Of a DNA stretch of 64,000 nucleotides, positions 18,978 to 28,112 are shown piece by piece; the stretch's first letter is position 1, and each line of letters opens with the position of its first letter. The DNA is taken from NCBI GenBank assembly GCA_041441915.1, contig JASDRS010000010.1:124001-188000 (forward strand), given 5' to 3'. Position numbers and translations under genes: made by a program. The DNA is from UBA10365 sp041441915. Its GTDB lineage: Bacteria > Pseudomonadota > Alphaproteobacteria > Rhodobacterales > Rhodobacteraceae. Below the pieces are notes generated by a model. It did no database searches, was not told the DNA's origin, and saw only the letters and a list, made by a program, of their open reading frames with translations.

Positions 18978-19874
18978 ATGTGTGGAATCGTTGGGCTTTT
19001 TCTAAAAGATAAAATGCTAGAACCGCAGCTGGGGGCTATGCTGACGGATATGCTGATCACAATGACTGATCGTGGCCCTGACAGCGCAGGAATTGCTATT
19101 TATGGCGCACCGCAAAAAGGGATGGCTAAATTAACTTTACAATCCTCAAAGCCGACCGAGGATTTTGATGGTCTACAAGCTTCTATTGAGAAAGCAGTTA
19201 ACTCTAAGGTTAAGGCTTCTATTAAGGGCACGCATATCGTGATTGAATTGCCGTTGTTTCACCTTGAAAATGCGCGTGGAGCTGCGAGCGCTTTTTCCCC
19301 GACGCTTAAAGTCATGAGCGCCGGTGAAAGCATTGAAATTTTCAAAGAGATAGGCTTGCCGAAAGACGTCGCAGCAATGTTTGGCGTTTCAAAAATGAAA
19401 GGCACGCACGGTATTGGCCATACACGTATGGCCACTGAGTCCGCCGTGACCACGATGGGGGCACATCCTTTTTCGACCGGACTTGACCAGTGTTTAGTCC
19501 ATAATGGCTCTTTATCTAACCACAATTCGGTGCGTCGTGATTTGCGGCGCGCGGGAATGGAGTTTGAAACCGAAAACGACACGGAAGTGGCGGCAGCCTT
19601 TATCAGCCATAAGCTTAGTGAGGGCTCGCAGCTCGGTGATGCTATGGAAGCTACTTTAACGGACTTAGACGGATTTTTTACTTTTGTTCTTGGTACCAGG
19701 AATGGTTTTGGAGTTGTTCGAGATCCTATCGCTTGCAAGCCAGCCGTTATGGCTGAAACAGATCAATATGTGGCATTCGGATCCGAATATAGGGCCTTAG
19801 TTAATTTACCTGACATTGAAAATTCCCGCGTTTGGGAGCCTGAGCCCGCAACTATATATTTCTGGGAGCGTTAA
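18978..19874 (+). CDS. mgsA: N-methylglutamate synthase subunit A (class-II glutamine amidotransferase)
   Basis: A 298-residue Ntn-hydrolase. The start MCGIVGLF places the catalytic cysteine at residue 2, and TDRGPDSAGIAIYG follows at about 30. Conserved HTRMATES and LVHNGSLSNHNSVRR blocks form the glutaminase site, and ETENDTEVAAAFI matches the family. It resembles the N-terminal domain of glutamate synthase and GlxB. With MgsBC it makes N-methylglutamate from gamma-glutamylmethylamide and 2-oxoglutarate, or from glutamate and methylamine. AGGAG precedes the ATG; three bases separate it from mgsB. Confidence 0.88.
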   Translation: MCGIVGLFLKDKMLEPQLGAMLTDMLITMTDRGPDSAGIAIYGAPQKGMAKLTLQSSKPTEDFDGLQASIEKAVNSKVKASIKGTHIVIELPLFHLENARGAASAFSPTLKVMSAGESIEIFKEIGLPKDVAAMFGVSKMKGTHGIGHTRMATESAVTTMGAHPFSTGLDQCLVHNGSLSNHNSVRRDLRRAGMEFETENDTEVAAAFISHKLSEGSQLGDAMEATLTDLDGFFTFVLGTRNGFGVVRDPIACKPAVMAETDQYVAFGSEYRALVNLPDIENSRVWEPEPATIYFWER

Positions 19875-19877
19875 TGA

Positions 19878-20567
19878 ATGCAAAGCTTTGATCTTTCAAA
19901 AGATGGATTGCGTGCGCTGAACTCGACCCTGCATTCTTTGCAGGGCGAAACCAACATGACCGAGTGGGAAGTAATTAACCCAAAGGGGTCTCATTCGATC
20001 GCGGTGGGTGTTGATGCTTTAATCGACGTAACTGTGCGCGGTTCGACTGGCTACTATTGTGGTGGTATGAATAAGCTCGCAATTATTCGTGTTAAGGGCT
20101 CCGCAGGTCCCGGGGTTGGTGAAAATATGATGTCAGGTACCGTAATTGTCGACGGTGACGCGAGCCAATATGCTGGCGCCACGGGGCGGGGTGGACTTTT
20201 GGTGATCAAAGGAAATGCTAGTTCGCGCTGTGGAATTTCGATGAAGGGGATCGAAATTGTCGTGCATGGCAACATAGGGCATATGTCGGCCTTTATGGCA
20301 CAATCAGGTAATATGGTGGTGTTGGGCGACGCGGGCGACGCTCTAGGTGACAGCCTTTATGAGGCCAGGTTATTTGTGCGCGGTTCGGTTAAGTCGTTGG
20401 GAGCGGATTGCATTGAGAAAGAAATGCGCCCTGAGCATTTTGAACTATTGGCAGACCTTTTAGAGCGTGGCGAAGCCAGTCATTTGGCAAAGCCATCTGA
20501 CTTTAGGCGCTACGGATCGGCTAGAACACTTTACACATTCAATGTCGACAACGCATTGGCATATTGA
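19878..20567 (+). CDS. mgsB: N-methylglutamate synthase subunit B (glutamate synthase GXGXG domain)
   Basis: A 229-residue right-handed beta-helix protein like the C-terminal structural domain of glutamate synthase (GlxC). Repeated glycine-rich turns are visible, for example VRGSTGYYCGGMN, VKGSAGPGVGENMMSGTVIVDG and YAGATGRGGLLVIKG (about 50-120). It probably shapes the ammonia or methylamine tunnel between the amidotransferase and the FMN subunit. It is translated from ATG 19878, tightly between mgsA and mgsC. Confidence 0.85.
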   Translation: MQSFDLSKDGLRALNSTLHSLQGETNMTEWEVINPKGSHSIAVGVDALIDVTVRGSTGYYCGGMNKLAIIRVKGSAGPGVGENMMSGTVIVDGDASQYAGATGRGGLLVIKGNASSRCGISMKGIEIVVHGNIGHMSAFMAQSGNMVVLGDAGDALGDSLYEARLFVRGSVKSLGADCIEKEMRPEHFELLADLLERGEASHLAKPSDFRRYGSARTLYTFNVDNALAY

Positions 20568-20574
20568 GGGTCAC

Positions 20575-21894
20575 ATGACAGATATTCCACATACGCCGCC
20601 AAAAATGTCTTGGACGTTTTCAAACGAAGTTAATGCTGAAATTCGGCGTGCGGCGGCCACTGGGATCTATGATATCCGTGGCGGCGGCTCAAAGCGTCAA
20701 CTTCCGCATTTTGATGATCTTTTGTTTCTTGGGGCATCAATCAGCCGTTATCCATTGGAAGGATACCGCGAAAAATGTGGTACTGACGTATGGTTGGGTA
20801 CAAGGTTTGCCAAAAACCCCATTCATTTGGAGATACCCATCACTATCGCTGGCATGAGCTTTGGGGCTTTGTCTGGCCCTGCAAAAGAAGCGTTGGGGCG
20901 TGGGGCGAGCGATGCGGGCACCTCGACCACGACGGGTGATGGTGGAATGACCGAAGAAGAGCGGGGCCACTCTAAAACTTTAGTCTATCAATATCTCCCT
21001 TCACGTTATGGCATGAACCCGGATGACTTGCGCCGTGCTGATGCCATTGAAGTGGTGGTAGGGCAGGGGGCAAAGCCAGGTGGTGGGGGTATGTTGCTTG
21101 GTCAGAAAATTTCTGATCGTGTGGCCATGATGCGCAATTTGCCAAAGGGCATTGACCAACGCTCGGCTTGTCGACACCCTGATTGGACGGGCCCCGATGA
21201 TTTAGAGATTAAGATTGCAGAACTGCGAGAAATTACCAACTGGGAAAAACCAATTTATATAAAAATTGGTGGATCAAGACCTTATTATGACACCGCGCTT
21301 TCCGTAAAATCTGGGGCCGATGTAGTCGTCCTTGATGGTATGCAAGGTGGTACAGCGGCGACACAGAATGTCTTTATTGAAAATGTTGGTATGCCAATTT
21401 TGGCTTGTATTCCGCAGGCTGTAAAGGCGCTGCAAGATTTGGGTATGCATCGTAAGGTACAGCTGATTGTTTCGGGTGGCATTCGTACAGGAGCTGATGT
21501 TGCAAAAGCTATGGCCTTGGGCGCAGATGCCGTGGCTATAGGCACTGCCGCTTTGATTGCCCTTGGTGATAATGACCCAATTTATGAGGAAGAGTATCGT
21601 AAGATTGGCACTACCGCTGGCGCTTATGACGACTGGCATGAAGGCAAAGATCCTGCCGGCATCACCACGCAAGATCTGCTGCTTTCAGGCCGATTTGACC
21701 CCATTATGGGGGGTCGACGTCTGAAAAACTACCTAAAAGTCTTAACCCTTGAGGCACAAACCATCGCGCGGGCCTGTGGCAAAAATCACCTGCACCATCT
21801 GGAACCAGAAGACCTGTGCGCTTTGACTGTGGAGGCTGCCGCTATGGCGGGTGTTCCAATCGCAGGCACCTCATGGGTTCCAGGTAGGTATTAA
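20575..21894 (+). CDS. mgsC: N-methylglutamate synthase subunit C (FMN-binding glutamate synthase)
   Basis: A 439-residue TIM-barrel glutamate synthase central domain. Visible blocks are ITIAGMSFGALSGPAKEALGRG (about 85-105), TGDGGMTEEER, GAKPGGGGMLLG and the FMN phosphate site VSGGIRTGADVAKAMALGADAVAIGTAALIALG (about 302-335). ATG 20575 is chosen because GAGGG precedes it; an upstream in-frame start lies inside mgsB. This is the catalytic subunit that reduces the imine to N-methylglutamate. Confidence 0.9.
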   Translation: MTDIPHTPPKMSWTFSNEVNAEIRRAAATGIYDIRGGGSKRQLPHFDDLLFLGASISRYPLEGYREKCGTDVWLGTRFAKNPIHLEIPITIAGMSFGALSGPAKEALGRGASDAGTSTTTGDGGMTEEERGHSKTLVYQYLPSRYGMNPDDLRRADAIEVVVGQGAKPGGGGMLLGQKISDRVAMMRNLPKGIDQRSACRHPDWTGPDDLEIKIAELREITNWEKPIYIKIGGSRPYYDTALSVKSGADVVVLDGMQGGTAATQNVFIENVGMPILACIPQAVKALQDLGMHRKVQLIVSGGIRTGADVAKAMALGADAVAIGTAALIALGDNDPIYEEEYRKIGTTAGAYDDWHEGKDPAGITTQDLLLSGRFDPIMGGRRLKNYLKVLTLEAQTIARACGKNHLHHLEPEDLCALTVEAAAMAGVPIAGTSWVPGRY

Positions 21895-21927
21895 AGAACT
21901 GTTGGATTTTACATTACTTAAGGGCTT

Positions 21928-21944
21928 ATTATTGTCACAATAAT
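21928..21944. promoter_or_regulatory. palindrome ATTATTGTCACAATAAT before gmaS
   Basis: Two 7-base arms separated by TCA, ending 21 bases before the gmaS ATG. The spacer is only 71 bases, so this may be an operator, or a weak mRNA hairpin separating mgsC from gmaS expression. It does not match the TGGAA-TTCCA form. Confidence 0.35.
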
Positions 21945-21965
21945 TTATAAAACAGGGAAAATAAG

Positions 21966-23273
21966 ATGACAAAAGATCTGGCCAAATGGGCAAAAGAAAA
22001 AGGCGTTAAGTATTTTATGATTTCCTATACTGACCTTTTTGGAGGCCAGCGTGCTAAATTGGTGCCGTCTCAGGCTATTAACGAAATGGCTGTTGACGGT
22101 GCAGGCTTTGCGGGTTTTGCGACTTGGCTAGATTTAACCCCAGCGCATCCTGATATGATGGCGGTGCCTGATGTAAGTTCAGCCATTCAAATGCCTTGGA
22201 AGCCAGAGGTTGCGTGGCTTGCGTCAAATTGCGTGATGGAAGGCAAACCTGTTGCTCAAGCTCCGCGCAATGTCTTAAGCAAATTGATAGATGAGGCGGC
22301 TGAAGAAGGTCTTCGTATCAAAACAGGTGTTGAACCTGAGTTTTTCCTTTTGAATATGGAAGGCACACAGATTTCTGATCCTTGGGATAACGCCGAAAAA
22401 CCCTGTTATGATCAACAAGCGGTCATGCGTCGGTATGATGTGATCTCAGAAGTGTGTGATTATATGCTGGATTTAGGTTGGGAAGCCTATCAGAATGATC
22501 ATGAAGATGCGATTGGCCAATTTGAAATGAATTGGAAATATGACGATGCTTTGCAAACAGCAGATAAACATAGTTTCTTTAAATTCATGATGAAATCTGT
22601 TGCCGAAAAGCATGGCATGCGCGCCACGTTCATGCCCAAACCCTTTAAGGGGTTGACTGGATCGGGCTGCCACGCGCATATTTCAGTGTGGGATTTGGCT
22701 GGCAAGGTTAATGTTTTTGCCGACAATTCGAAAGAGCTTGGCCTTTCCGAAAAGGGCCGCCATTTCTTGGGTGGCATCATGAAGCATGCCTCTGCCTTGG
22801 CTGCAATTTGTAATCCAACTGTGAACAGCTACAAACGCATCAACGCGCCCAGAACCAGTTCAGGCGCAACTTGGGCGCCGAACACGGTCACATGGACCGG
22901 TAACAACCGTACCCACATGGTGCGAGTACCTGGCCCCGGTAGGTTTGAGCTACGCCTGCCTGACGGCGCTGTAAATCCCTATCTGTTGCAAGCGGTAATC
23001 ATCGCCGCAGGCCTTGATGGCGTTCGCAACAAAGCAGATCCTGGCAAGCGCCATGATATTGATATGTACCAAATGGGGCATACGGTGAAAGGTGCGCCAA
23101 AACTTCCATTGAACTTGCTAGATGCGTTGCGGGAATATGAAAAGGACCGCACCTTGATGAACACAATGGGGGATGAGTTTTCGGTAGCCTATCTTAAATT
23201 AAAAAGAAAAGAATGGGATGGCTTTGTGTCCCATTTCTCGACTTGGGAACATGAAAATACATTGGATATCTAA
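21966..23273 (+). CDS. gmaS: gamma-glutamylmethylamide synthetase
   Basis: A 435-residue glutamine-synthetase-family ligase. It joins methylamine to glutamate with ATP to give gamma-glutamylmethylamide, the entry step of the pathway. The beta-grasp N-terminus has the YFMISYTDLFGGQRAK segment. The catalytic domain has GVEPEFFLLN (about 120-130), FEMNWKYDDALQTADKH (about 180-197), TGSGCHAHISVW (near 231) and the adenylate-region NAPRTSSGATWAPN (near 290). Identity as GmaS rather than another GSIII-like enzyme rests mainly on its place after mgsABC. GGGAAAA precedes the ATG. Confidence 0.88.
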   Translation: MTKDLAKWAKEKGVKYFMISYTDLFGGQRAKLVPSQAINEMAVDGAGFAGFATWLDLTPAHPDMMAVPDVSSAIQMPWKPEVAWLASNCVMEGKPVAQAPRNVLSKLIDEAAEEGLRIKTGVEPEFFLLNMEGTQISDPWDNAEKPCYDQQAVMRRYDVISEVCDYMLDLGWEAYQNDHEDAIGQFEMNWKYDDALQTADKHSFFKFMMKSVAEKHGMRATFMPKPFKGLTGSGCHAHISVWDLAGKVNVFADNSKELGLSEKGRHFLGGIMKHASALAAICNPTVNSYKRINAPRTSSGATWAPNTVTWTGNNRTHMVRVPGPGRFELRLPDGAVNPYLLQAVIIAAGLDGVRNKADPGKRHDIDMYQMGHTVKGAPKLPLNLLDALREYEKDRTLMNTMGDEFSVAYLKLKRKEWDGFVSHFSTWEHENTLDI

Positions 23274-23355
23274 CGGTAAACATAGAGTGAGAAGGAAATT
23301 AAAGCTGTCTTGACCTGATAGGCCCCCTGGACTGGTCCATGTTGAATGTTAGTGC

Positions 23356-24148
23356 ATGATCGGCCTTTCGGCACCCCAGATCTATGCCCATGACCCCGCC
23401 ATTGGCCTCGCAGTGATAGAAGATTTTGGTACGCTAACCTTTAAGAAACTTTTGGATGTGGGGTATAGTGAAATTGCACTTTACGAAAATGCGGTTGAGC
23501 TTTTGGCAGCCCTACACCAATTTCCCAAATCCTGTGAGATAGTCTTGCCTTTTTTTGATATGGGCCCCCTAGCTCACTGAGCTAAGGATGTTTACCCAAT
23601 GGTTTGCGCCCTTTCACATGGCCAGAGTGAAAATTGATGCGTTTGTAAAAGATTTCATGGTCCTTTGGTCGGAGGCTCTGGTCGATGTGGCGCAGGCGCG
23701 TGACGCTTTGGTGCTACGTGATTTTCACGTGGATAATTTGATGATTTTGCCTGAACGTATGGGAGTGCAGCGCTGCGGGCTTTTAGATTTTCAAGATGCG
23801 CTGTTGGGATCTTGTGTTTATGACCTTGTTTCCCTAACTCAAGACGCGCGTCGCCATGTGTCGCCCACGCTTGAGGGGCATCTCTTAGATTTTTATATGT
23901 CAAAACGGCCCGAGTTATCCCGCGCTGTCTTCCTTAAGGAATATCATCTTTTGGGCGCACATCGCGCCACCAAGTTATTTGGTAATTTTGAACGCCTGTC
24001 TAAACGCGATGCCAAACATAGCTATTTGGGCTTTTTGCCGCGGGTTATGCAGTTATTGGAAGTAGAGCTTCATGCCGCAGGCCTGACTGATATTCTGTCA
24101 TTGATGAATGGATATATGCCGGAATGGCGCGGTCATCCGCCTAGGTGA
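23356..24148 (+). pseudogene. AmgK-like aminoglycoside/sugar phosphotransferase, broken
   Basis: The first frame gives GLSAPQIYAHDPAIGLAVIEDFG and stops at TGA 23578-23580. After a frame change the text resumes at 23588 with FTQWFAPFHMARVKIDA. It then shows the kinase core LVLRDFHVDNLMILPERMGVQ followed by GLLDFQDALLGSCVYDL (catalytic HxDN and metal-binding DFQD). The pattern matches cell-wall amino-sugar kinases of the AmgK type, which are about 330 residues. The N-terminal part (ATP-grip loop) is missing, so it is inactive. It follows gmaS but is functionally unrelated. Confidence 0.65.
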
Positions 24149-24160
24149 ATCAAACCATGA

Positions 24161-25027
24161 TTAATCGCGGTGTTGGCGGTTGTAGCCATTAAGTGTACTG
24201 CCGTTAAATCCTAAAAGTACTTGAGAATTGGGTGCGTAAATTTCGACTAACAGCGGATAGCATTCTGGCGTGTCGCTAGAATGGCTGGCGCTGCAGTTAC
24301 CACCCGGGCATGCTGAAAGCGCTCCTAAAAGGTCGATGTGTGCAAAAAATTCAATGAAATCACCGGGCCGCACTGGGCTTGCTTTCATGAAATATTGATG
24401 TGTGTCTTTGGTAAATCCAGTGCACATGAAGACATTTAGCACGTCATGTACGTGAAGTTCTGCGGTACTCAGGGGTTCTGATGTCACCTCGGCAATGGCG
24501 CGGGTTAGGTTTGAATGGCAGCAATGGTGATAGTGTTTTTGCGCCAAAAGATGGTTAGTATAGGGGTCACAGCGCGTGCCAATCACATCATGCACGCCGC
24601 CTCCGTCGGCATCAAATCCATACCAATCAAGCGTATCTTGTGTGATTGTGGCCATCTGACGTAGATACGGCATGGTCGACCACAGATGCTGACCCGTGGT
24701 CACATGGGTGCCGTGCAAAGCGCGGGTTTTTCCTGAAAAAAAACACTCTTCGAGATTATCGGAATTCCAGAGGTTTAAATCGCCGACCTGCGGCCCTTCG
24801 ATACTGATGATGCGAAAGAAATGACCCTTCTGTATGCGAAAGGTGCGAGCCTCGCGCGGGGGGATCAGCAGGCTTTCAACCTTAGTCATGCCCACTTTGG
24901 CACGGGCAAAAAAATCTGGGTTGGCCTGTGGCAGGCTGGTGGCTGGATAGGTGATCACGGGCGTTGCTGATTGGCGCATTTTCGCGTCAGCAGGCGGGGT
25001 CGATCGGGGCCATAGATCACGTTTCAT
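24161..25027 (-). CDS. DUF1989 (urea carboxylase-associated type) protein
   Basis: A 288-residue intact DUF1989 protein. Features: PPREARTFRIQKGHFFRI, EGPQVGDLNLWN (about 85-95), a Cys/His cluster CHSNL near 180, the HDVLNVFMC motif (about 205-213), and SPVRPGDFIEF. The conserved cysteine and histidines are thought to bind a metal. The same domain forms the N-terminal half of Tdm, but this gene stands alone. Relatives occur with urea, amide and methylated-amine utilisation genes; the function here is unknown. AAAAGGAG precedes the ATG, a strong ribosome site. Confidence 0.8.
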   Translation of the reverse strand: MKRDLWPRSTPPADAKMRQSATPVITYPATSLPQANPDFFARAKVGMTKVESLLIPPREARTFRIQKGHFFRIISIEGPQVGDLNLWNSDNLEECFFSGKTRALHGTHVTTGQHLWSTMPYLRQMATITQDTLDWYGFDADGGGVHDVIGTRCDPYTNHLLAQKHYHHCCHSNLTRAIAEVTSEPLSTAELHVHDVLNVFMCTGFTKDTHQYFMKASPVRPGDFIEFFAHIDLLGALSACPGGNCSASHSSDTPECYPLLVEIYAPNSQVLLGFNGSTLNGYNRQHRD

Positions 25028-25109
25028 CGGTCTCCTTTTGATGCCAAGGTCAACCTGCGACCTCAGCTCTGCCCCAAAGTCAGATGCTATTAAAAATCCT
25101 GTGCAAGAG

Positions 25110-25487
25110 CTACTTTGCCAATTTCAAAAGCCGCCCTTCGGCCCGCATCAAACGATCGTGTAATTTCAAGATGTCATTCTTAATGGCCCGCATTTCCCGC
25201 GCGGCCGTCAAAATATCTGACTTATGTTCGGATGCATCCGCTTCAGTAGTAGAGCCACCGCTGCCTTCACCTGTCATCAGCCACACCAATGACACGTTCA
25301 GCATTCCCGCAAGCATCTGCAAACGGTTGCCGCGCGGCTCTCGGCGGTCGTTTTCCCAATCACGATAAGTCGAGAGCTTTACCCCTAGTTTGTGGGACAG
25401 ATCTTCTTGGGAATGTCCGACGGCTTGGCGTGCCTTGTCCAAACGATCGCCGAAAGTTGCATGTTCTTCACTAAACCAATTTGTCAT
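25110..25487 (-). CDS. small XRE-family regulator
   Basis: A 125-residue protein. The N-terminal helix-turn-helix (about 10-72) reads GDRLDKARQAVGHSQEDLSH then KLSTYRDWENDRREPRGNRL; the basic, heptad-like C-terminus (about 95-125) may dimerise. Small stand-alone regulators of this design are common in Rhodobacterales chromosomes. The target is unknown. GGAAG precedes the ATG and a recognisable sigma-70 promoter lies upstream. Confidence 0.75.
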   Translation of the reverse strand: MTNWFSEEHATFGDRLDKARQAVGHSQEDLSHKLGVKLSTYRDWENDRREPRGNRLQMLAGMLNVSLVWLMTGEGSGGSTTEADASEHKSDILTAAREMRAIKNDILKLHDRLMRAEGRLLKLAK

Positions 25488-25509
25488 GGGCTTCCTTTAT
25501 TAAAACACT

Positions 25510-25537
25510 ATAATAGACAATTGGTAAAAAAGTGCAA
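25510..25537 (-). promoter_or_regulatory. candidate sigma-70 promoter of the XRE gene
   Basis: On the minus strand TTGCAC (25532-25537) and TATTAT (25510-25515) are separated by 16 bases. The start codon follows 22 bases after the -10 box. Agreement with the consensus is fair. Confidence 0.4.
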
Positions 25538-25590
25538 ACTCTCCCAATTTCAGTGATACACGGGGCCACTTTAGGCCTGTGCCAAAGCCA

Positions 25591-25734
25591 CTATTCAAAG
25601 GCCAAGACCAAAGACCGATTGGGCCTTGGTGCGGCAATACCAAAGATGCGCTGTAACAGTAGCCCCCAAACATCCATGATCAAGAGAGTACCTATAAACC
25701 CCATCAAAAGTCCGGTTGCGGCACTCTGGCCCAT
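25591..25734 (-). pseudogene. DUF2938-like membrane protein, N-terminal remnant
   Basis: ATG at 25734 opens a 47-residue frame whose hydrophobic stretch TGLLMGFIGTLLIMDVWGLLLQ and following RIFGIAAP match the first helix of DUF2938 proteins. It stops at TAG 25591-25593; after the stop the same frame continues WLWHRPKVAP, resembling the family's next conserved stretch. The rest is deleted. Confidence 0.45.
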
Positions 25735-25747
25735 GGGCGCCCCGTTT

Positions 25748-26710
25748 CTACAGTAAAGTTAATGTCATATAGGCCAGATAAAGTGCTGTCAGACCAAATC
25801 CCCATTTGCGCGTTATATCTTTCTTGAAAAACACGAAAGGTACCAGTAAAAGCGACGCGCTAAGCATAATCCAGAAATCAAAATATAAGAATTGCGGATC
25901 AACGGTTATGGGTGTCACCAATGCGGCCACCCCCATAACCCCTAAAAGGTTAAAAATATTGGAACCGATAACATTGCCCAACGCCACATCGGCCTGACGA
26001 CGTAATGCCGATACAAGCGTTGTGGCAAGTTCAGGCAAAGAGGTCCCGAGTGCGATTAACGTCAAGCCAATCACCGTGTCAGAAACCCCAAAATTCTTAG
26101 CAATAATAGTCGCATTCCCCACTAATAAATCTGCACCGTAAGGTAGACCGATCAGGCCCACGACTAAATAAATTGCAATTTTATATACTGTCATTGACGG
26201 GTCTGCTCCATTGGGAACTTCGCCGATATCTTCTTGTAAGGAGCTGGCTTTAGCAGTTGCTTTTCGTTCAATCATTGCTCCGCGCAGCGCATCAAAAATG
26301 AACAGAGCTAAAAAACTTAAAAGTGCGATCCCAGACCACATATTAAACACGCCAGCGCTGGCCAGCCCAGTGAATAATACTGTGGCCCCGATCATGATCA
26401 TATAGCTTTTTTTTGTGTTGTACTCACTGGTATGCAGGGCAACGATAATGGCGGGCAGGCCTAAAATCAGAAAAATATTGGTAATGTTTGAACCAACTAT
26501 ATTGCCCAGAGCAATGCCAGGAACACCGCCAAGTGCGGCTTTAATCGATACTAAAAGTTCTGGCGCCGAGGTACCCAAAGCCACGATTGTCAGGCCTACA
26601 ATCAAGGGAGTAACCCCCAGCCGTAATGCCAAGTTCACAGCGCCGCGTACCAAAAAATCGCCCGAGCCCAGTAAAATTACCAGACCAAAGCCAACCAAAA
26701 CCCATTCCAT
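25748..26710 (-). CDS. calcium/sodium antiporter, CaCA family (YrbG-like)
   Basis: A 320-residue inner-membrane exchanger. Two alpha-repeats carry the ion-binding sequences: VGLTIVALGTSAPELLVS (about 38-55) with GNIVGSNITN, and IGLTLIALGTSLPELATTL (about 210-228) with GNVIGSNIFN. About ten helices are visible. It exports Ca2+ in exchange for Na+ or H+. ATG 26710 is preferred over a GTG five codons upstream because GGAAGG then sits at the right distance. No operon partner is apparent. Confidence 0.88.
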   Translation of the reverse strand: MEWVLVGFGLVILLGSGDFLVRGAVNLALRLGVTPLIVGLTIVALGTSAPELLVSIKAALGGVPGIALGNIVGSNITNIFLILGLPAIIVALHTSEYNTKKSYMIMIGATVLFTGLASAGVFNMWSGIALLSFLALFIFDALRGAMIERKATAKASSLQEDIGEVPNGADPSMTVYKIAIYLVVGLIGLPYGADLLVGNATIIAKNFGVSDTVIGLTLIALGTSLPELATTLVSALRRQADVALGNVIGSNIFNLLGVMGVAALVTPITVDPQFLYFDFWIMLSASLLLVPFVFFKKDITRKWGFGLTALYLAYMTLTLL

Positions 26711-27110
26711 TTTTTTACCTTCCACTGCGCGTAAGATGTGTGATCTTTGTCCAACTATTCTAACATTCCTTTAGATATGGGTGACGCGCCTTGGCTTCAA
26801 GGGATTTGGCAGATAAACTACCTTAGGTGTGACAAAAGCTTGCTCGAAGGGCGCATTAACGTTCGCCTCTCGCGCCACGAAAAAACACGCTGCTGGTTAA
26901 GGCTAGGTCATGTTTGGCCAATTTATCGGCTTAAATGGCGGGTCTTCGGGCATTAAGCCAATGTACCCCAGCTCAGTGCCGCGATAGCCCGCACTGTGAT
27001 CTGTGACACTGCCGCAAGACCCACTCCGATTGGTTGACAATTCTGAGACAAATTTGTTTAGGTGACACGCAGTGGCGCCGCTGGTGCATTAGCCATTTGA
27101 AGGATAAAAT
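26711..27110. other. intergenic, no recognised gene
   Basis: About 400 bases between divergently read antiporter and ribokinase genes. A 69-codon plus-strand frame (26747-26956) has no ribosome site and no recognisable motif. Promoters for both neighbours must lie here. I saw no hairpin or RNA gene. Confidence 0.3.
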
Positions 27111-28049
27111 ATGCCACAGGTTGTTGTTTTGGGAATTTTTGTGGCCGATAGCGCCTTTGTTGCGCCGCGCATGCCAGCCATGGGTGAAACCGTGCTTGGT
27201 AGCCAATTTATCTTAGGTCCCGGAGGCAAAGGGTCAAATCAGGCGGTGGCCAGCGCCCGTGCGGGGGTGGGCACCCACATGATTACGCGTCTTGGAAAAG
27301 ATGATTTCGCGAATTTAGCCTTTGGAATATGGCAAAAGGCTGGGGTCACGCCTCATGTCGTGCAAGATGCTGAAAGCTATACTGGATCGGCTTTCATCTT
27401 CATTCAAGAGGGGACGGGGCAAAATGCGGTTCTGGTGGCACCGGGAGCGGCCAGTTTGATCTCAGCTCAAGATGTTGACGCGCAAAGCGCACTAATTGCT
27501 AAAGCCAAGGTTTTTATAACCAATTTTGAAGTGCCGATGGTCGCCTGCGAGCGGGGCTTGCATTTGGCGCGTTCCGCGGGAGTTACCACAGTGCTAAATC
27601 CCGCACCTGCGGGCAGTTTTCCCAAGGGACTTTTGGCATTTTGCAATTATGTCACGCCGAATGAAAGCGAAGCCGAGGCCTTGACGGGTTTTCCTGTGGC
27701 CTCGGTTAAAGATGCTATACCAGCTGCGCGCAAATTGGTTGAAATGGGGGCAGGCTGCGCCATTATTACTATGGGCGCGCAGGGCGTGGTCTATTATAAA
27801 GATGGGGTTGCAGTTTTGGTGCCAGCTAAGGCTAGCGGTAAAGTCATTGACACAACTGGAGCAGGTGACGCTTTTAATGGTGGCTTTTCGGCCGCCTTAG
27901 CCCGTGGAATGTCAGATCAAGAGGCCTTAGTTTTTGGCAGCGCCACGGCTGGCATTGCTGTCACTCGCATGGGAACCGCCGCGTCCATGCCCGCTCTCAA
28001 TGAGATAGAGGCCCATATGCAATCCATTCGAATCGAAGTGCTAGACTGA
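27111..28049 (+). CDS. rbsK: ribokinase-type PfkB carbohydrate kinase
   Basis: A 312-residue PfkB kinase: an N-terminal substrate site GPGGKGSNQAVASARAG (about 38-55), VTPNESEAEALTGFP (about 183-197) and the C-terminal signature DTTGAGDAFNGGFSAALARG with catalytic Asp (about 247-265). It phosphorylates ribose, or a similar pentose or nucleoside sugar, in the cytoplasm. No rbs transporter is adjacent, so the substrate is inferred from family features alone. TGAAGGA precedes the ATG. Confidence 0.82.
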   Translation: MPQVVVLGIFVADSAFVAPRMPAMGETVLGSQFILGPGGKGSNQAVASARAGVGTHMITRLGKDDFANLAFGIWQKAGVTPHVVQDAESYTGSAFIFIQEGTGQNAVLVAPGAASLISAQDVDAQSALIAKAKVFITNFEVPMVACERGLHLARSAGVTTVLNPAPAGSFPKGLLAFCNYVTPNESEAEALTGFPVASVKDAIPAARKLVEMGAGCAIITMGAQGVVYYKDGVAVLVPAKASGKVIDTTGAGDAFNGGFSAALARGMSDQEALVFGSATAGIAVTRMGTAASMPALNEIEAHMQSIRIEVLD

Positions 28050-28074
28050 GTTTTTCAGCGCCTTAGAAAATAAG

Positions 28075-28096
28075 GGCCAATCCACTAAAATTGGCC
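28075..28096 (-). terminator. hairpin between convergent rbsK and katG
   Basis: GGCCAAT (28075-28081) pairs with ATTGGCC (28090-28096) around an 8-base loop. On the minus strand the stem is followed by CTTATTTT, so it most likely terminates katG. On the plus strand no T run follows. Confidence 0.45.
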
Positions 28097-28112
28097 TCCT
28101 GGTTAAACCGTC

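Noticed and set aside
25532..25756. Plus-strand 74-codon frame
   Set aside because: It lies opposite the DUF2938 remnant and has no ribosome site or protein-like features.
26747..26956. Plus-strand 69-codon frame before ribokinase
   Set aside because: No ribosome site, no motif, basic Trp/Arg-rich text typical of chance frames.
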